A DNA stretch of 64,000 nucleotides, taken from assembly GCF_004919685.1 (NCBI RefSeq), contig NZ_SMYZ01000088.1, positions 1-64,000 of the forward strand. The letters run 5' to 3'. Source of the stretch: Mesorhizobium norvegicum. Its GTDB lineage: Bacteria; Pseudomonadota; Alphaproteobacteria; Rhizobiales; Rhizobiaceae. Shown here one piece after another: positions 50,876 through 58,794 of this stretch (position 1 is the stretch's first letter; each line of letters opens with the position of its first letter). Below the pieces are notes generated by a model that made no database searches, was not told the DNA's origin, and worked only from the letters and a program-made list of their open reading frames with translations. Position numbers and translations under genes: made by a program.

Positions 50876-51655
50876 TCAGAAACGCGACACCAGCATGCCG
50901 GCATCAGCGGAGATCACATGCCCGGTCGTATAGGGCAGACCACCTGTTGCAAGCGTTGCGATAATGCAACCGATTTCGGACGGGTCGCCGAGCCGCGGAA
51001 AAAGCGTTAGGCCTTGTTCGGAGATCCGTTTTTGATACATATCCCGCACTACCCGGGTCATGTCGGTCTCGATCACGCCGGGCTGGATATCGTAGACAGC
51101 GATCCCCTCGCCGCCGAGACGCACTGCGAACACCTTGGCGATCATCGCCGCAGCGGCCTTCGACGCGCAATATTCACCGCGCTGCACGGCTACAGCAACG
51201 GCGTTGGAGGAAGATACGTTAATGAGACTGTAAAAGCGGCCGTCATCCCGGGTTCGACTTACAAGCAATCGCGCAAAAGCCTGCGACATGAAGAACTGCG
51301 CCTTCGCATTGACCGCCATGCAGCGGTCGTAGCTGTCTTCCGACACATCCAGGAGGTCACCGCGGTTCAGCACTGACACGCCGGCATTGTTGACCAGTGT
51401 CGACAGCGGTCCGATAGCGGCTTCGGCTTGCTGCAGCATCGCTGCGTGAGAAGCGGTCACACTGACGTCGCCCGGCACTCTGACGGTTTTGGCGCCTTCG
51501 GCGGCCACTGCTTTTTCTGCTGCTGCAAGCTCAGCATCCTCGATCGGTCCATTCAGAGCGATGTCGAAGCCATTGCGCGCGAGTTCCACCGCCGTCGCCA
51601 GACCGATGCCGCGACTGGAGCCCGTGATAAAAGCAGCTTGGCGAACGGAGCTCAT
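50876..51655 (-). CDS. SDR, 3-ketoacyl-reductase-like
   Basis: A 259-aa SDR: TGSSRGIGLATAVELARNGF, NNAGVSV, INVSSSNAVAVAVQRGEYCA with the active Tyr in EYCASKAAA, and TTGHVISADAGMLVSRF. It resembles the 3-ketoacyl-ACP reductase-type proteins found beside DUF993 and TIM-barrel genes in rhizobial sugar-type clusters. It may oxidise a hydroxyacyl-CoA or a polyol. The ATG overlaps the acyl-CoA dehydrogenase stop by 4 nt. Confidence 0.88.
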   Translation of the reverse strand: MSSVRQAAFITGSSRGIGLATAVELARNGFDIALNGPIEDAELAAAEKAVAAEGAKTVRVPGDVSVTASHAAMLQQAEAAIGPLSTLVNNAGVSVLNRGDLLDVSEDSYDRCMAVNAKAQFFMSQAFARLLVSRTRDDGRFYSLINVSSSNAVAVAVQRGEYCASKAAAAMIAKVFAVRLGGEGIAVYDIQPGVIETDMTRVVRDMYQKRISEQGLTLFPRLGDPSEIGCIIATLATGGLPYTTGHVISADAGMLVSRF

Positions 51656-52797
51656 GCGCGCGCGCCGTGCTTGACCAGTTCCCGCGCGATGATCATGCGC
51701 TGAATCTGGTTTGTGCCTTCGTATATCTGCGTAATCTTGGCGTCACGATAAAGGCGTTCAACCTCGAAGCCGCGTATATAGCCGCTGCCCCCGAAAACCT
51801 GTACCGCGTCGGCGGTGCGCGCTACCGCCATATCGCTGGCGAAGCACTTGGCCATGGAACATGCTTTGGTTGCATTCTCTCCGCGATCCATCTTGACGGC
51901 GGCGCTGTGGACCAGGAGGCGGGCCGCTTCGATGTCCTTAGCCATATCTGCCAGAAGCCATTGTACACCCTGGAATTCGCTGATCTTCGAACCGAACTGC
52001 TTGCGTTGCTGGGCGTACTCAAGCGCAGCTTCCAGACCGGCCTGGCCAAGTCCGACTGCAAGCGCGGCTATTCCGACGCGCCCTTTGTCCAGAACACTCA
52101 TCATCATGTGGAAGCCCCGCCCCTCCTCGCCAAGAAGAGCCTCGGATGGCAGCGCCACATCGGTGAAATTGAGCGCACCGACCTGACTGGCTCGCTGCCC
52201 CATCTTGTGTTCCTTGGGGCCACGCTCCACCCCCTTGGACGTCAGATCAACAATGAAAATGCTCATGCCCTTGTGGCCAGCGGCCTTGTTGGTGCGAGCA
52301 AGCACGAATCCGACATCTGCCACCGGCGCGTTGTGAATCCAGATCTTGCCGCCATTCAGTCGCCAGCCCGAGCCATCGCGATCCGCAGTGGTTCGGATCC
52401 CGGACACGTCTGTTCCGGCTTCAGGCTCGGTGATGCAATAGGCGCCTTTTTTCTCTGCACTCAGAAGCGGCTTTAGCCATTGTGCCTTCTGCGACGCGGT
52501 GCCATGGCGCACAAGGAGCGAGCTCACCAGTTCGACCAAGCCGCACTGATCGGCCACCGATGCATAACCCTTGGAAAGCTCCTCCATGACAAGGGCGTAG
52601 GCAAGCGTATCGAAACCGGGTCCGCCCTCCTCTTCCGGCACGCCGATTCCGAAAAGTCCAAGCTCTCCCATCTGCAGGTACAGTTCGGCGGGAAATCGTT
52701 CCTCCCGATCGAGCGCCTCAGCTTGCGGGCGGATCACATCCTCGGCGAACTGCCTCGCCATGTCTCGCACCTGCTCGTGCGTTGCGCTCAGATACAT
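51652..52797 (-). CDS. Acyl-CoA dehydrogenase
   Basis: A 381-aa flavoprotein with all ACAD parts: YCITEPEAGTDVSGIRTTAD (FAD/substrate loop), the middle beta-domain WIHNAPVADVGFVLARTNKA, QFGSKISEFQGVQWLLADMA and C-terminal IYEGTNQIQRMIIARELVKH (catalytic Glu of YEGT). It desaturates a short or branched acyl-CoA. It is the first gene of the operon, with an operator palindrome 24 bases upstream (52821-52836). Confidence 0.95.
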   Translation of the reverse strand: MYLSATHEQVRDMARQFAEDVIRPQAEALDREERFPAELYLQMGELGLFGIGVPEEEGGPGFDTLAYALVMEELSKGYASVADQCGLVELVSSLLVRHGTASQKAQWLKPLLSAEKKGAYCITEPEAGTDVSGIRTTADRDGSGWRLNGGKIWIHNAPVADVGFVLARTNKAAGHKGMSIFIVDLTSKGVERGPKEHKMGQRASQVGALNFTDVALPSEALLGEEGRGFHMMMSVLDKGRVGIAALAVGLGQAGLEAALEYAQQRKQFGSKISEFQGVQWLLADMAKDIEAARLLVHSAAVKMDRGENATKACSMAKCFASDMAVARTADAVQVFGGSGYIRGFEVERLYRDAKITQIYEGTNQIQRMIIARELVKHGARA

Positions 52798-52820
52798 CGC
52801 ATCACCTATCCAGCGTTTAT

Positions 52821-52836
52821 GTAACTATTTAGTTAC
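52821..52836 (-). promoter_or_regulatory. Operator palindrome ahead of acyl-CoA dehydrogenase operon
   Basis: GTAACTA (52821-52827) pairs with TAGTTAC (52830-52836) around TT, a perfect palindrome, followed by a further half-site repeat CTAACTAAC. Related sites occur at 52943, 56105 and 56267. A dimeric repressor (for example of the TetR, MarR or GntR type) is inferred. Confidence 0.65.
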
Positions 52837-52942
52837 TAACTAACACCAGGTACGTCCCTCGTCAAGCTATCGTCAACGGCTATCGGAGACCCTGCCCCTG
52901 GCCTATCGCTATTGCCATTTGGACCGCCTTCGATAAAATAAC

Positions 52943-52956
52943 TAACCAGATCGTTA
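52943..52956 (+). promoter_or_regulatory. Operator-like site ahead of aldo/keto reductase
   Basis: TAACCAGATCGTTA, 17 bases before the ATG at 52973, fits the shared pattern TAAC[CT]A-N4-GTTA. With the site at 52821 it brackets the divergent promoter region of the acyl-CoA dehydrogenase and aldo/keto reductase genes. Confidence 0.6.
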
Positions 52957-52972
52957 CCAACTGGAGGAATGG

Positions 52973-53989
52973 ATGCAAGCGGGCGAGACAAGAAAATTCG
53001 GGCGCATCGATATCGACGTGACCGCATTTGCGTTCGGCACAGCGCCGATCGGCAACATCTTCAGCGAAATCGATGAAATGACGTCGGACGGCATGATCCA
53101 GCACGCCTGGAACGCCGGCGTGCGCTATTTCGACACCGCGCCGTACTATGGCAATGGACTTTCCGAGTTGCGGACGGGTCATTCGCTTCGATGGAAAGAC
53201 CGTGACCAGTTCGTGCTGTCTTCCAAGGTCGGGCGCGTCCTGAAACCGAAGAAGCGCTCCGAGATCAATTTTGCACCATGGGTAAATGCCGCTGCGAACG
53301 AAGTGACTTTCGACTACAGCTACGACGGCACGATGAGAGCTTTCGAGGATAGCCTGCAAAGGCTGGCGCTCGAGCGCATGGACATCTGCTTCATCCACGA
53401 CATCGATGTCTTCACGCGCGGCGCGGATCAGCCTGAAGTCTTCAAGACGGCGATGGATGGCTGCTGGAAGGCGCTTGCAAAACTGCGCGACGAAGGCGTG
53501 GTCAAGGCGATCGGCGTCGGCGTCAATGAATGGCAGGTCTGCCATGAAGCTCTGAAGCAGCGCGACTTTGACTGTTTCCTCCTGGCTGGCCGCTACACGC
53601 TGCTCGAACAAGAAGCGCTCGATGTCTTCCTGCCGCTTTGCCAGGAGCGCAACGCAGCCGTCGTTGTCGGCGGCGGGTTCAACTCTGGCATTCTGGCGAC
53701 AGGTGCAATCGAGGGCGCGAAGTACAATTACTCTCCGGCGCCCGCCGAGATCATGAAGCGCGTCGCCGGCATAGAGGCCGTCTGCAGGGACCATAATGTG
53801 CCTCTGCCGGCTGCAGCCATGCAGTTCGTGGTAGCGCATCCGGCAATCCCGTCCTTTATTGCCGGAACGCGTACGGTGGAGCAGCTCCGCAAGAACCTCG
53901 ATTGGTTCACCCACCCCATCCCTGTGGAGTTTTGGGCCGACCTGAAGAAAAGAGGCCTGCTGCGCGAGGATGCGCCAACCCCGGCATGA
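52973..53989 (+). CDS. Aldo/keto reductase, aldose/pyridoxal dehydrogenase-like
   Basis: A 338-aa AKR barrel. The tetrad is visible: Asp and Tyr in YFDTAPYYGNG, Lys in VLSSKVGR, His in CFIHDID. The large loops (APIGNIFSEI, AGRYTLLEQEALDVFLPLCQ) match the D-threo-aldose 1-dehydrogenase/pyridoxal 4-dehydrogenase subgroup. GGAGG precedes the ATG. Start of the plus-strand arm facing the acyl-CoA dehydrogenase operon; 17 bases before MaoC. Confidence 0.9.
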   Translation: MQAGETRKFGRIDIDVTAFAFGTAPIGNIFSEIDEMTSDGMIQHAWNAGVRYFDTAPYYGNGLSELRTGHSLRWKDRDQFVLSSKVGRVLKPKKRSEINFAPWVNAAANEVTFDYSYDGTMRAFEDSLQRLALERMDICFIHDIDVFTRGADQPEVFKTAMDGCWKALAKLRDEGVVKAIGVGVNEWQVCHEALKQRDFDCFLLAGRYTLLEQEALDVFLPLCQERNAAVVVGGGFNSGILATGAIEGAKYNYSPAPAEIMKRVAGIEAVCRDHNVPLPAAAMQFVVAHPAIPSFIAGTRTVEQLRKNLDWFTHPIPVEFWADLKKRGLLREDAPTPA

Positions 53990-54006
53990 CACCAGGAGTC
54001 GGTGCT

Positions 54007-54468
54007 ATGGAACGCAAACGCAGATTGGAAAACCGCTCCTATTCCTATGACGATCTGGTGCCGGGCGATTGGTTCGCCACGCCCGAACTTGTCGTCGGAG
54101 TAAGCCACATCGACCGCTTTGCTGAACTCTCGGGTGATTTCTTCGGTCTCCACATGTCTGACGCGGCGGCGCAAAAACTAGGCTTTCCGCGGCGCGTTGC
54201 GCACGGCCTCCTGGTTCTTTCGTTAGCAGACGGGCTGAAGAACCAGTCTGGGTCACGACTTGAGGCCGTTGCTTCGCTCGGCTGGACTTGGTCATTCGAC
54301 AAGCCTGTCTTCGCCGGCGACACGATCCATGCTGTCATTGCAGTGCTCGACAAGCGGCCGACCGCCAAACCTGGGCGCGGAATTGCGAGGTTGCAATTCG
54401 AAGTGACGAACCAAAACGGCGAAACGGTTCAGTCCGGCACCAACGAACTCATGATGTTGCGGGCATAG
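54007..54468 (+). CDS. MaoC-family hydratase
   Basis: A 153-aa hot-dog hydratase: SYDDLVPGDWFATPELVV, HIDRFAELSGDFFGLHMSDA (the catalytic Asp and His of the D-x4-H loop, with Phe in place of the usual Asn), FPRRVAHGLLVLSLADGL. It should hydrate an enoyl-CoA, giving the step after the acyl-CoA dehydrogenase. CAGGAG precedes the ATG at 54007. It converges on the CoA-transferase gene. Confidence 0.9.
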   Translation: MERKRRLENRSYSYDDLVPGDWFATPELVVGVSHIDRFAELSGDFFGLHMSDAAAQKLGFPRRVAHGLLVLSLADGLKNQSGSRLEAVASLGWTWSFDKPVFAGDTIHAVIAVLDKRPTAKPGRGIARLQFEVTNQNGETVQSGTNELMMLRA

Positions 54469-54484
54469 GCAGCAGGCCGAACGA

Positions 54485-56065
54485 CTAGGCCTGCTCCAGC
54501 TTCAACCCGAACTTCTCCGGCCTGAAAAGCGCTTCCGCCATCGATTTGACGTCGGGAGCAATCGTCAGGGGAAACTCTGCCCGCGCAAGGATGTCGTCTC
54601 GAATGTGGATCCCCGGCGCGACTTCGGTGACGACGAGACCCTCGGGCGAAAGTTTCATAACGCAGCGCTCTGTGACGTAGGTGACGTCCTGGCCCTGCGC
54701 TACGCCACGCTTGCCCGAAAAGGATACATGCTCGACCGCTTCGACGACCTTCGCGATCTTGCCCTCCTTGTCGATGACGAGCTTGCCATCGGCGATCGAG
54801 AATTTCGCTCCAGCGTTGAAATAGCCGGAAAAGACGATCTTGCGAGCGCGTGAGGTAATATCAACAAACCCACCGGCGCCGGCCGTCACGTGCGGCCGCA
54901 CCGAGAGCTTCGATACATTCACGGATCCATGCCGGTCGATCTGCAGGAAGGACAGAAGCGAAGCGTCGAATCCGGCTGCCTGGAAATAGGTGAATTGGTG
55001 CGGAGAGGCAACGAAGGCTTCGGCGTTAGAAGAGCACCCAAACTTGAAGTCGAGCAGCGGTATGCCACCAACCGCACCCTGTTCGATCACCCATGTGACA
55101 TCGCCGTGACGTCCTTCCTCGAGGAAGATACGAGGAACATTGGCCGAAATGCCGAAGCCGATATTGACGGCCCAACCAGATTGCAGCTCCATGGCAACAC
55201 GACGGGCAATGACTTTCGCAACATCAAAATCGGGAATGCTGAACGTGTCCAGCGGCCGGAACAGTTCCCCCGATATCGCCGCATCGTAGACAGTCGCCGT
55301 CGTCTGAAGCTGATCTGGCGCCTCTACAATGCAGTCGACGAGGATGCTAGGCACCCGCACATCGTGAGGACGCAACGTTCCGGACTGTGCAATGCGCTTG
55401 GCCTGGGCAATGACGATGCCCCCACAATTGCGGGCCGCGAGCGCCAGTTCCATGGCCCCGAGATAGGCCCCTTCATGCTCAAACGTCAGATTGCCTCGCT
55501 CGTCGGCAGTGCTGGCGCGAATGATGGCGACGGTCGGCTTGATCGCCGGGAAGAAGAGCCACTCGTCGCCCTCGAATTGGATCTTCTTGACAATGGGTTT
55601 CCGCCTCGCGGCATCGTTCATCGCGCAGCCGTCGAGATCGGGGTCGACAAACGTTTCAAGGCCAACCTTCGTCAGCACGCCCGGCCGCATGCCGGCGGCT
55701 TCACGCAGAATGTCGAATATGACGCCGCTCGGCACATTGTAGGCGGCGATCTCGTTCCTCCCAAGCATTTGCCAGATCAAGGGCGGCTCGGCTGAGGATG
55801 GTCCGGAAGGATAGGACCCGCCGATTATCGTCGAAATCAGCCCGGTCTGGGCGAGGTGGTCGATGCCTTTGGTGCCGAACATGTCTCCGGCGGCGATAGG
55901 ATGGATCATGGTTAGATCGCGCGGCGCACGCTCGTTACGGAACCGCTCGCCGATGGCAGCGAGAACGGCATCAGGACAGCACAGGCCGCTAGAGGAATTC
56001 ACCGCGACGATTGCCCCATTTGGGATCAGCGCCGCAGCCTCAGCCGCGCTCTTGATCTTCGACAT
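54485..56065 (-). CDS. Family I CoA-transferase (acetate/3-ketoacid type)
   Basis: A 526-aa fused alpha-beta CoA-transferase. The N-terminal half has SAAEAAALIPNGAIVAVNSS and GGSYPSGP; the C-terminal half has WVIEQGAVGGIPLLDFKFGC, where the Glu is the acyl-CoA adduct residue, and NVSKLSVRPHVTAGAGGFVD. It activates an organic acid by CoA transfer. GGGAGG sets the start at the third of three tandem initiation codons (56065). The palindrome at 56105-56122 lies 40 bases upstream. Confidence 0.93.
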   Translation of the reverse strand: MSKIKSAAEAAALIPNGAIVAVNSSSGLCCPDAVLAAIGERFRNERAPRDLTMIHPIAAGDMFGTKGIDHLAQTGLISTIIGGSYPSGPSSAEPPLIWQMLGRNEIAAYNVPSGVIFDILREAAGMRPGVLTKVGLETFVDPDLDGCAMNDAARRKPIVKKIQFEGDEWLFFPAIKPTVAIIRASTADERGNLTFEHEGAYLGAMELALAARNCGGIVIAQAKRIAQSGTLRPHDVRVPSILVDCIVEAPDQLQTTATVYDAAISGELFRPLDTFSIPDFDVAKVIARRVAMELQSGWAVNIGFGISANVPRIFLEEGRHGDVTWVIEQGAVGGIPLLDFKFGCSSNAEAFVASPHQFTYFQAAGFDASLLSFLQIDRHGSVNVSKLSVRPHVTAGAGGFVDITSRARKIVFSGYFNAGAKFSIADGKLVIDKEGKIAKVVEAVEHVSFSGKRGVAQGQDVTYVTERCVMKLSPEGLVVTEVAPGIHIRDDILARAEFPLTIAPDVKSMAEALFRPEKFGLKLEQA

Positions 56066-56104
56066 CATCACCTCCCACAGGCTATCACCAAAATCACATA
56101 ATTA

Positions 56105-56122
56105 AATAACTAGATGGTTATT
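56105..56122 (-). promoter_or_regulatory. Operator palindrome ahead of CoA-transferase
   Basis: AATAAC (56105-56110) and GTTATT (56117-56122) around TAGATG. The core TAACTAGATGGTTA fits the pattern of the sites at 52821, 52943 and 56267, so one regulator may control all four. Confidence 0.65.
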
Positions 56123-56266
56123 ACCCTTAAGGGATTGGGCATTTTTGATCAAGCTTTTCGAGAAAAATTCCGCCACCCAGAACTCAAAATAAAACTTTGA
56201 TTTTTCAGACTTCGAGGCAATTGCTCGACACCGCGCTTGAAAATGGTTCAGGATGCAGATAGTAAA

Positions 56267-56280
56267 TAACCAGATGGTGC
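56267..56280 (+). promoter_or_regulatory. Operator-like site ahead of second aldo/keto reductase
   Basis: TAACCAGATGGTGC, 47 bases before the TTG start at 56327, keeps the left half and centre of the shared motif but has a weaker right half (GTGC instead of GTTA). Confidence 0.5.
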
Positions 56281-56326
56281 AAAAAGCGCAACAGCTCGCG
56301 ACGCGCTTGAATGAGGAGGTTGCCCT

Positions 56327-57145
56327 TTGAGCATCTACTTCCAGAAGACCTATCAGCGCTCATTCGGCACCTTCCCTCTTAAGGGCGCCGAGCTCGCCGA
56401 CGCCATAAAGGCTGCGGTCGATGTTGGCTATCGCTCCTTCGATACCGCCCAAATGTATCGCAACGAGGCGGATGTCGGCGAAGGGCTTGCCCAGACTGGC
56501 GTCCCCAGGGATCAACTCTGCATCACAACGAAAGTTCATCCCGAAAATTTCGGGGAAGATCGTTTCCTGTCCTCCGTTGAGAAAAGCCTTCAGGATTTGC
56601 GGCTGGACTATGTCGATGTCCTGCTCCTGCACTGGCCGCCCAATGGCGGCGCAGTCACCGGGCCGGTCAAATTGCTGGAGAAAGCCCGAAGCAGCGGCCT
56701 TGCGCGGCACATAGGGATTTCTAATCACACTGCCCAGATGATGCGCGACGCGGCTCGCGCCGTCGACACGCCTCTAGCGACCAACCAGGTCGAGTTCCAC
56801 CCGCTTCTCAATCAGGACAAGCTGCTGGCTGCGGCGGTGGAAACGGGGATCCCCCTCTCCTCTTTCTGCTCCGTGGCGCGCGGCAAAGTCTTCAGCTATC
56901 CGCTTTTCACGGAACTTGCTGAAAACTATGGCAAGCTGCCGGCACAAATCGTCCTTCGCTGGATCCTGCAGAAGGGCGTTTCGATCAACACCATGTCGAC
57001 CAAGCCAGCCAACATCCAGGCTAACTTCGACATAATGAATTTCACTCTGTCGAGTGTCGACATGGCCCGCATCGACGCGATGACCGCTACCAACTATCGC
57101 ATCATCGGCAAGGCTTCGGTCCCATGGGCGCCGGACTGGGATTGA
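56327..57145 (+). CDS. Aldo/keto reductase, 2,5-diketogluconate-reductase-like
   Basis: A 272-aa AKR. Asp and Tyr in SFDTAQMYRNE, Lys in ITTKVHPENF, His in VLLLHWPP; NQVEFHPLLNQDKLLAAAVE and SIYFQKTYQRSFGTFPL start are typical of AKR5-like enzymes. AGGAGGT precedes the TTG start. It is divergent from the CoA-transferase gene with the operator sites between. Confidence 0.9.
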   Translation: MSIYFQKTYQRSFGTFPLKGAELADAIKAAVDVGYRSFDTAQMYRNEADVGEGLAQTGVPRDQLCITTKVHPENFGEDRFLSSVEKSLQDLRLDYVDVLLLHWPPNGGAVTGPVKLLEKARSSGLARHIGISNHTAQMMRDAARAVDTPLATNQVEFHPLLNQDKLLAAAVETGIPLSSFCSVARGKVFSYPLFTELAENYGKLPAQIVLRWILQKGVSINTMSTKPANIQANFDIMNFTLSSVDMARIDAMTATNYRIIGKASVPWAPDWD

Positions 57146-57198
57146 AGTGATCGAGACAGACTCCCGCTCCAAAACGGAGATGGACGGAGTTTCTTCCG

Positions 57199-58794
57199 CT
57201 AGCGATTACCCCGGATCAGATCGCTAGCCTTTTCTCCGATCATGATTGTGGCAGCATTGGTGTTGGAGCCGACAAGGCTCGGCATGATCGAGGAATCGCA
57301 GATGCGAATGCCCTCGAGCCCGCGTACCCGAAGTTGCGGATCAACCACAGCCATGTCGTCCGAGCCCATCTTGCATGTACCGGTTGGGTGGTAGGACGTT
57401 CGCCCAAATGCTCGTGCATAGGCTTCGAAATCTGCCTGGGTCTTTGCCTCTTGGCCCGGAAAATGCTCGCGCTTGATGTATTTTGCCAGCGCGGGCTGGT
57501 TCATGATCTCCCGACTGATCCTGACGCCCTCACCCGCAGTTCTCAAATCATCGGGATCCGCGATGAAGTTCGGGTCAACGATCGCTGCGTCATCCGGATT
57601 GGCGCTGCGAAGCATCACCGATCCGCGGCTTTTTGGGCGTAACACATAGGAATTCAAAGTGCAGCCGGACCCGGAAGGGATCGCCGGCACGCCCGCCTCG
57701 ACTCCCGCGCCCGCCAGGAAATGAAATTGCAGATCGGGGATAGGCGCCGATCTTTTCGAGTACCAGAATGCGCCACCTTCCACCACATTGGAGGTCACGG
57801 GTCCGGTTTTGAAGAGCGTGTACTGAAGACCAGCCCAGAGCATCCAATGCAGTTTGTCGTATTTGTTGAGGCTGGTTGGGCCCTTGAGTTCGTAGACGAT
57901 GTCGACGCCGAAATGGTCGTTCAGGTTTTGACCGACGCCCGGCAAATCATGCACCACCTCTATGCCGTTCGCCTTCAGATGCGTCGCAGGTCCAATGCCT
58001 GACAGCATCATGATCTTTGGCGATCCTATGGCGCCGGCCGTCACCAGGATTTCTCCGGCTCTTGCCGTCCGCACTTGCCCATTCTGGCGATATTCGACGC
58101 CCTTTGCGCGGTTGCCTGAAATCAGAATCCGGCTGGTCAGGCAGTCCGTCTGCACAGTCAAATTCTTCCGGCCGATAATTGGCCTCAGATAGGCTACGGC
58201 GGCCGAACAGCGGCGCGCATTGCGGATCGTCATCTGGTAGGTGCCTGCACCCTCTTGCACCGGTCCGTTGAAATCCGGATTGTACGGGATGCCGAATTGC
58301 TGACAGGACTGCACGAACGCGCGGGTGATCGCCTGGGGCGTCTGAAGGTTCGAGACGCCAAGCGGGCCCTCTGTGCCATGATGCTCGCCAGCGAAGGTTT
58401 CATTGGCCTCGGCGCGCAGGAAATAGGGCTTCACTTCAGCCGAAGACCAGCCGGGACACCCTTCGTCATTGGCCCAGCGATCGTAGTCTGCGGCATGTCC
58501 GCGTGTAAAAACCTCAGCGTTGATCGAGCTCCCACCGCCAAGCACGCGGCCCTGCGCATACAGAATCTCGCGGTTGTTGGCGTGCTTCTGCGGCGCAGTC
58601 TTCAGCCCCCAGGTCAATGGGCCGGCGGTCATCTTGGCGAAACCGACGGGCATGTGGATGTAAGGATGCGTGTCCTTGCCGCCCGCTTCCAACAGCAGCA
58701 CGCGCACGGATGGATCATCACTCAGGCGCGCGGCCAGCACACAGCCCGCCGATCCGCCACCGACGACTATGTAGTCGAACGCGTCTACAGCCAT
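57199..58794 (-). CDS. GMC-family FAD oxidoreductase (choline-dehydrogenase-like)
   Basis: A 531-aa FAD enzyme that oxidises primary alcohols. FAD motif FDYIVVGGGSAGCVLAARLS, GMC signature GRVLGGGSSINAEVFTRGHA, and the C-terminal active-site region TSYHPTGTCKMG and VGSNTNAATIMIGEKASDLI. Likely substrate: the alcohol imported by the adjoining ABC system. The ATG overlaps the aldehyde dehydrogenase stop (TAATG), so the two are coupled: alcohol to aldehyde to acid. Confidence 0.92.
   Translation of the reverse strand: MAVDAFDYIVVGGGSAGCVLAARLSDDPSVRVLLLEAGGKDTHPYIHMPVGFAKMTAGPLTWGLKTAPQKHANNREILYAQGRVLGGGSSINAEVFTRGHAADYDRWANDEGCPGWSSAEVKPYFLRAEANETFAGEHHGTEGPLGVSNLQTPQAITRAFVQSCQQFGIPYNPDFNGPVQEGAGTYQMTIRNARRCSAAVAYLRPIIGRKNLTVQTDCLTSRILISGNRAKGVEYRQNGQVRTARAGEILVTAGAIGSPKIMMLSGIGPATHLKANGIEVVHDLPGVGQNLNDHFGVDIVYELKGPTSLNKYDKLHWMLWAGLQYTLFKTGPVTSNVVEGGAFWYSKRSAPIPDLQFHFLAGAGVEAGVPAIPSGSGCTLNSYVLRPKSRGSVMLRSANPDDAAIVDPNFIADPDDLRTAGEGVRISREIMNQPALAKYIKREHFPGQEAKTQADFEAYARAFGRTSYHPTGTCKMGSDDMAVVDPQLRVRGLEGIRICDSSIMPSLVGSNTNAATIMIGEKASDLIRGNR

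Noticed and set aside
52880..53992. 370-codon minus-strand frame opposite aldo/keto reductase
   Set aside because: Shadow frame without recognisable domains, covering the divergent promoter region as well.
57199..58794. Vitamin B6 degradation (pyridoxine oxidase with aldo/keto reductase) as pathway
   Set aside because: A GMC oxidase and an AKR would fit, but no pyridoxolactonase or later B6-ring enzymes are in the window, and CoA-transferase/acyl-CoA dehydrogenase do not belong to that route.
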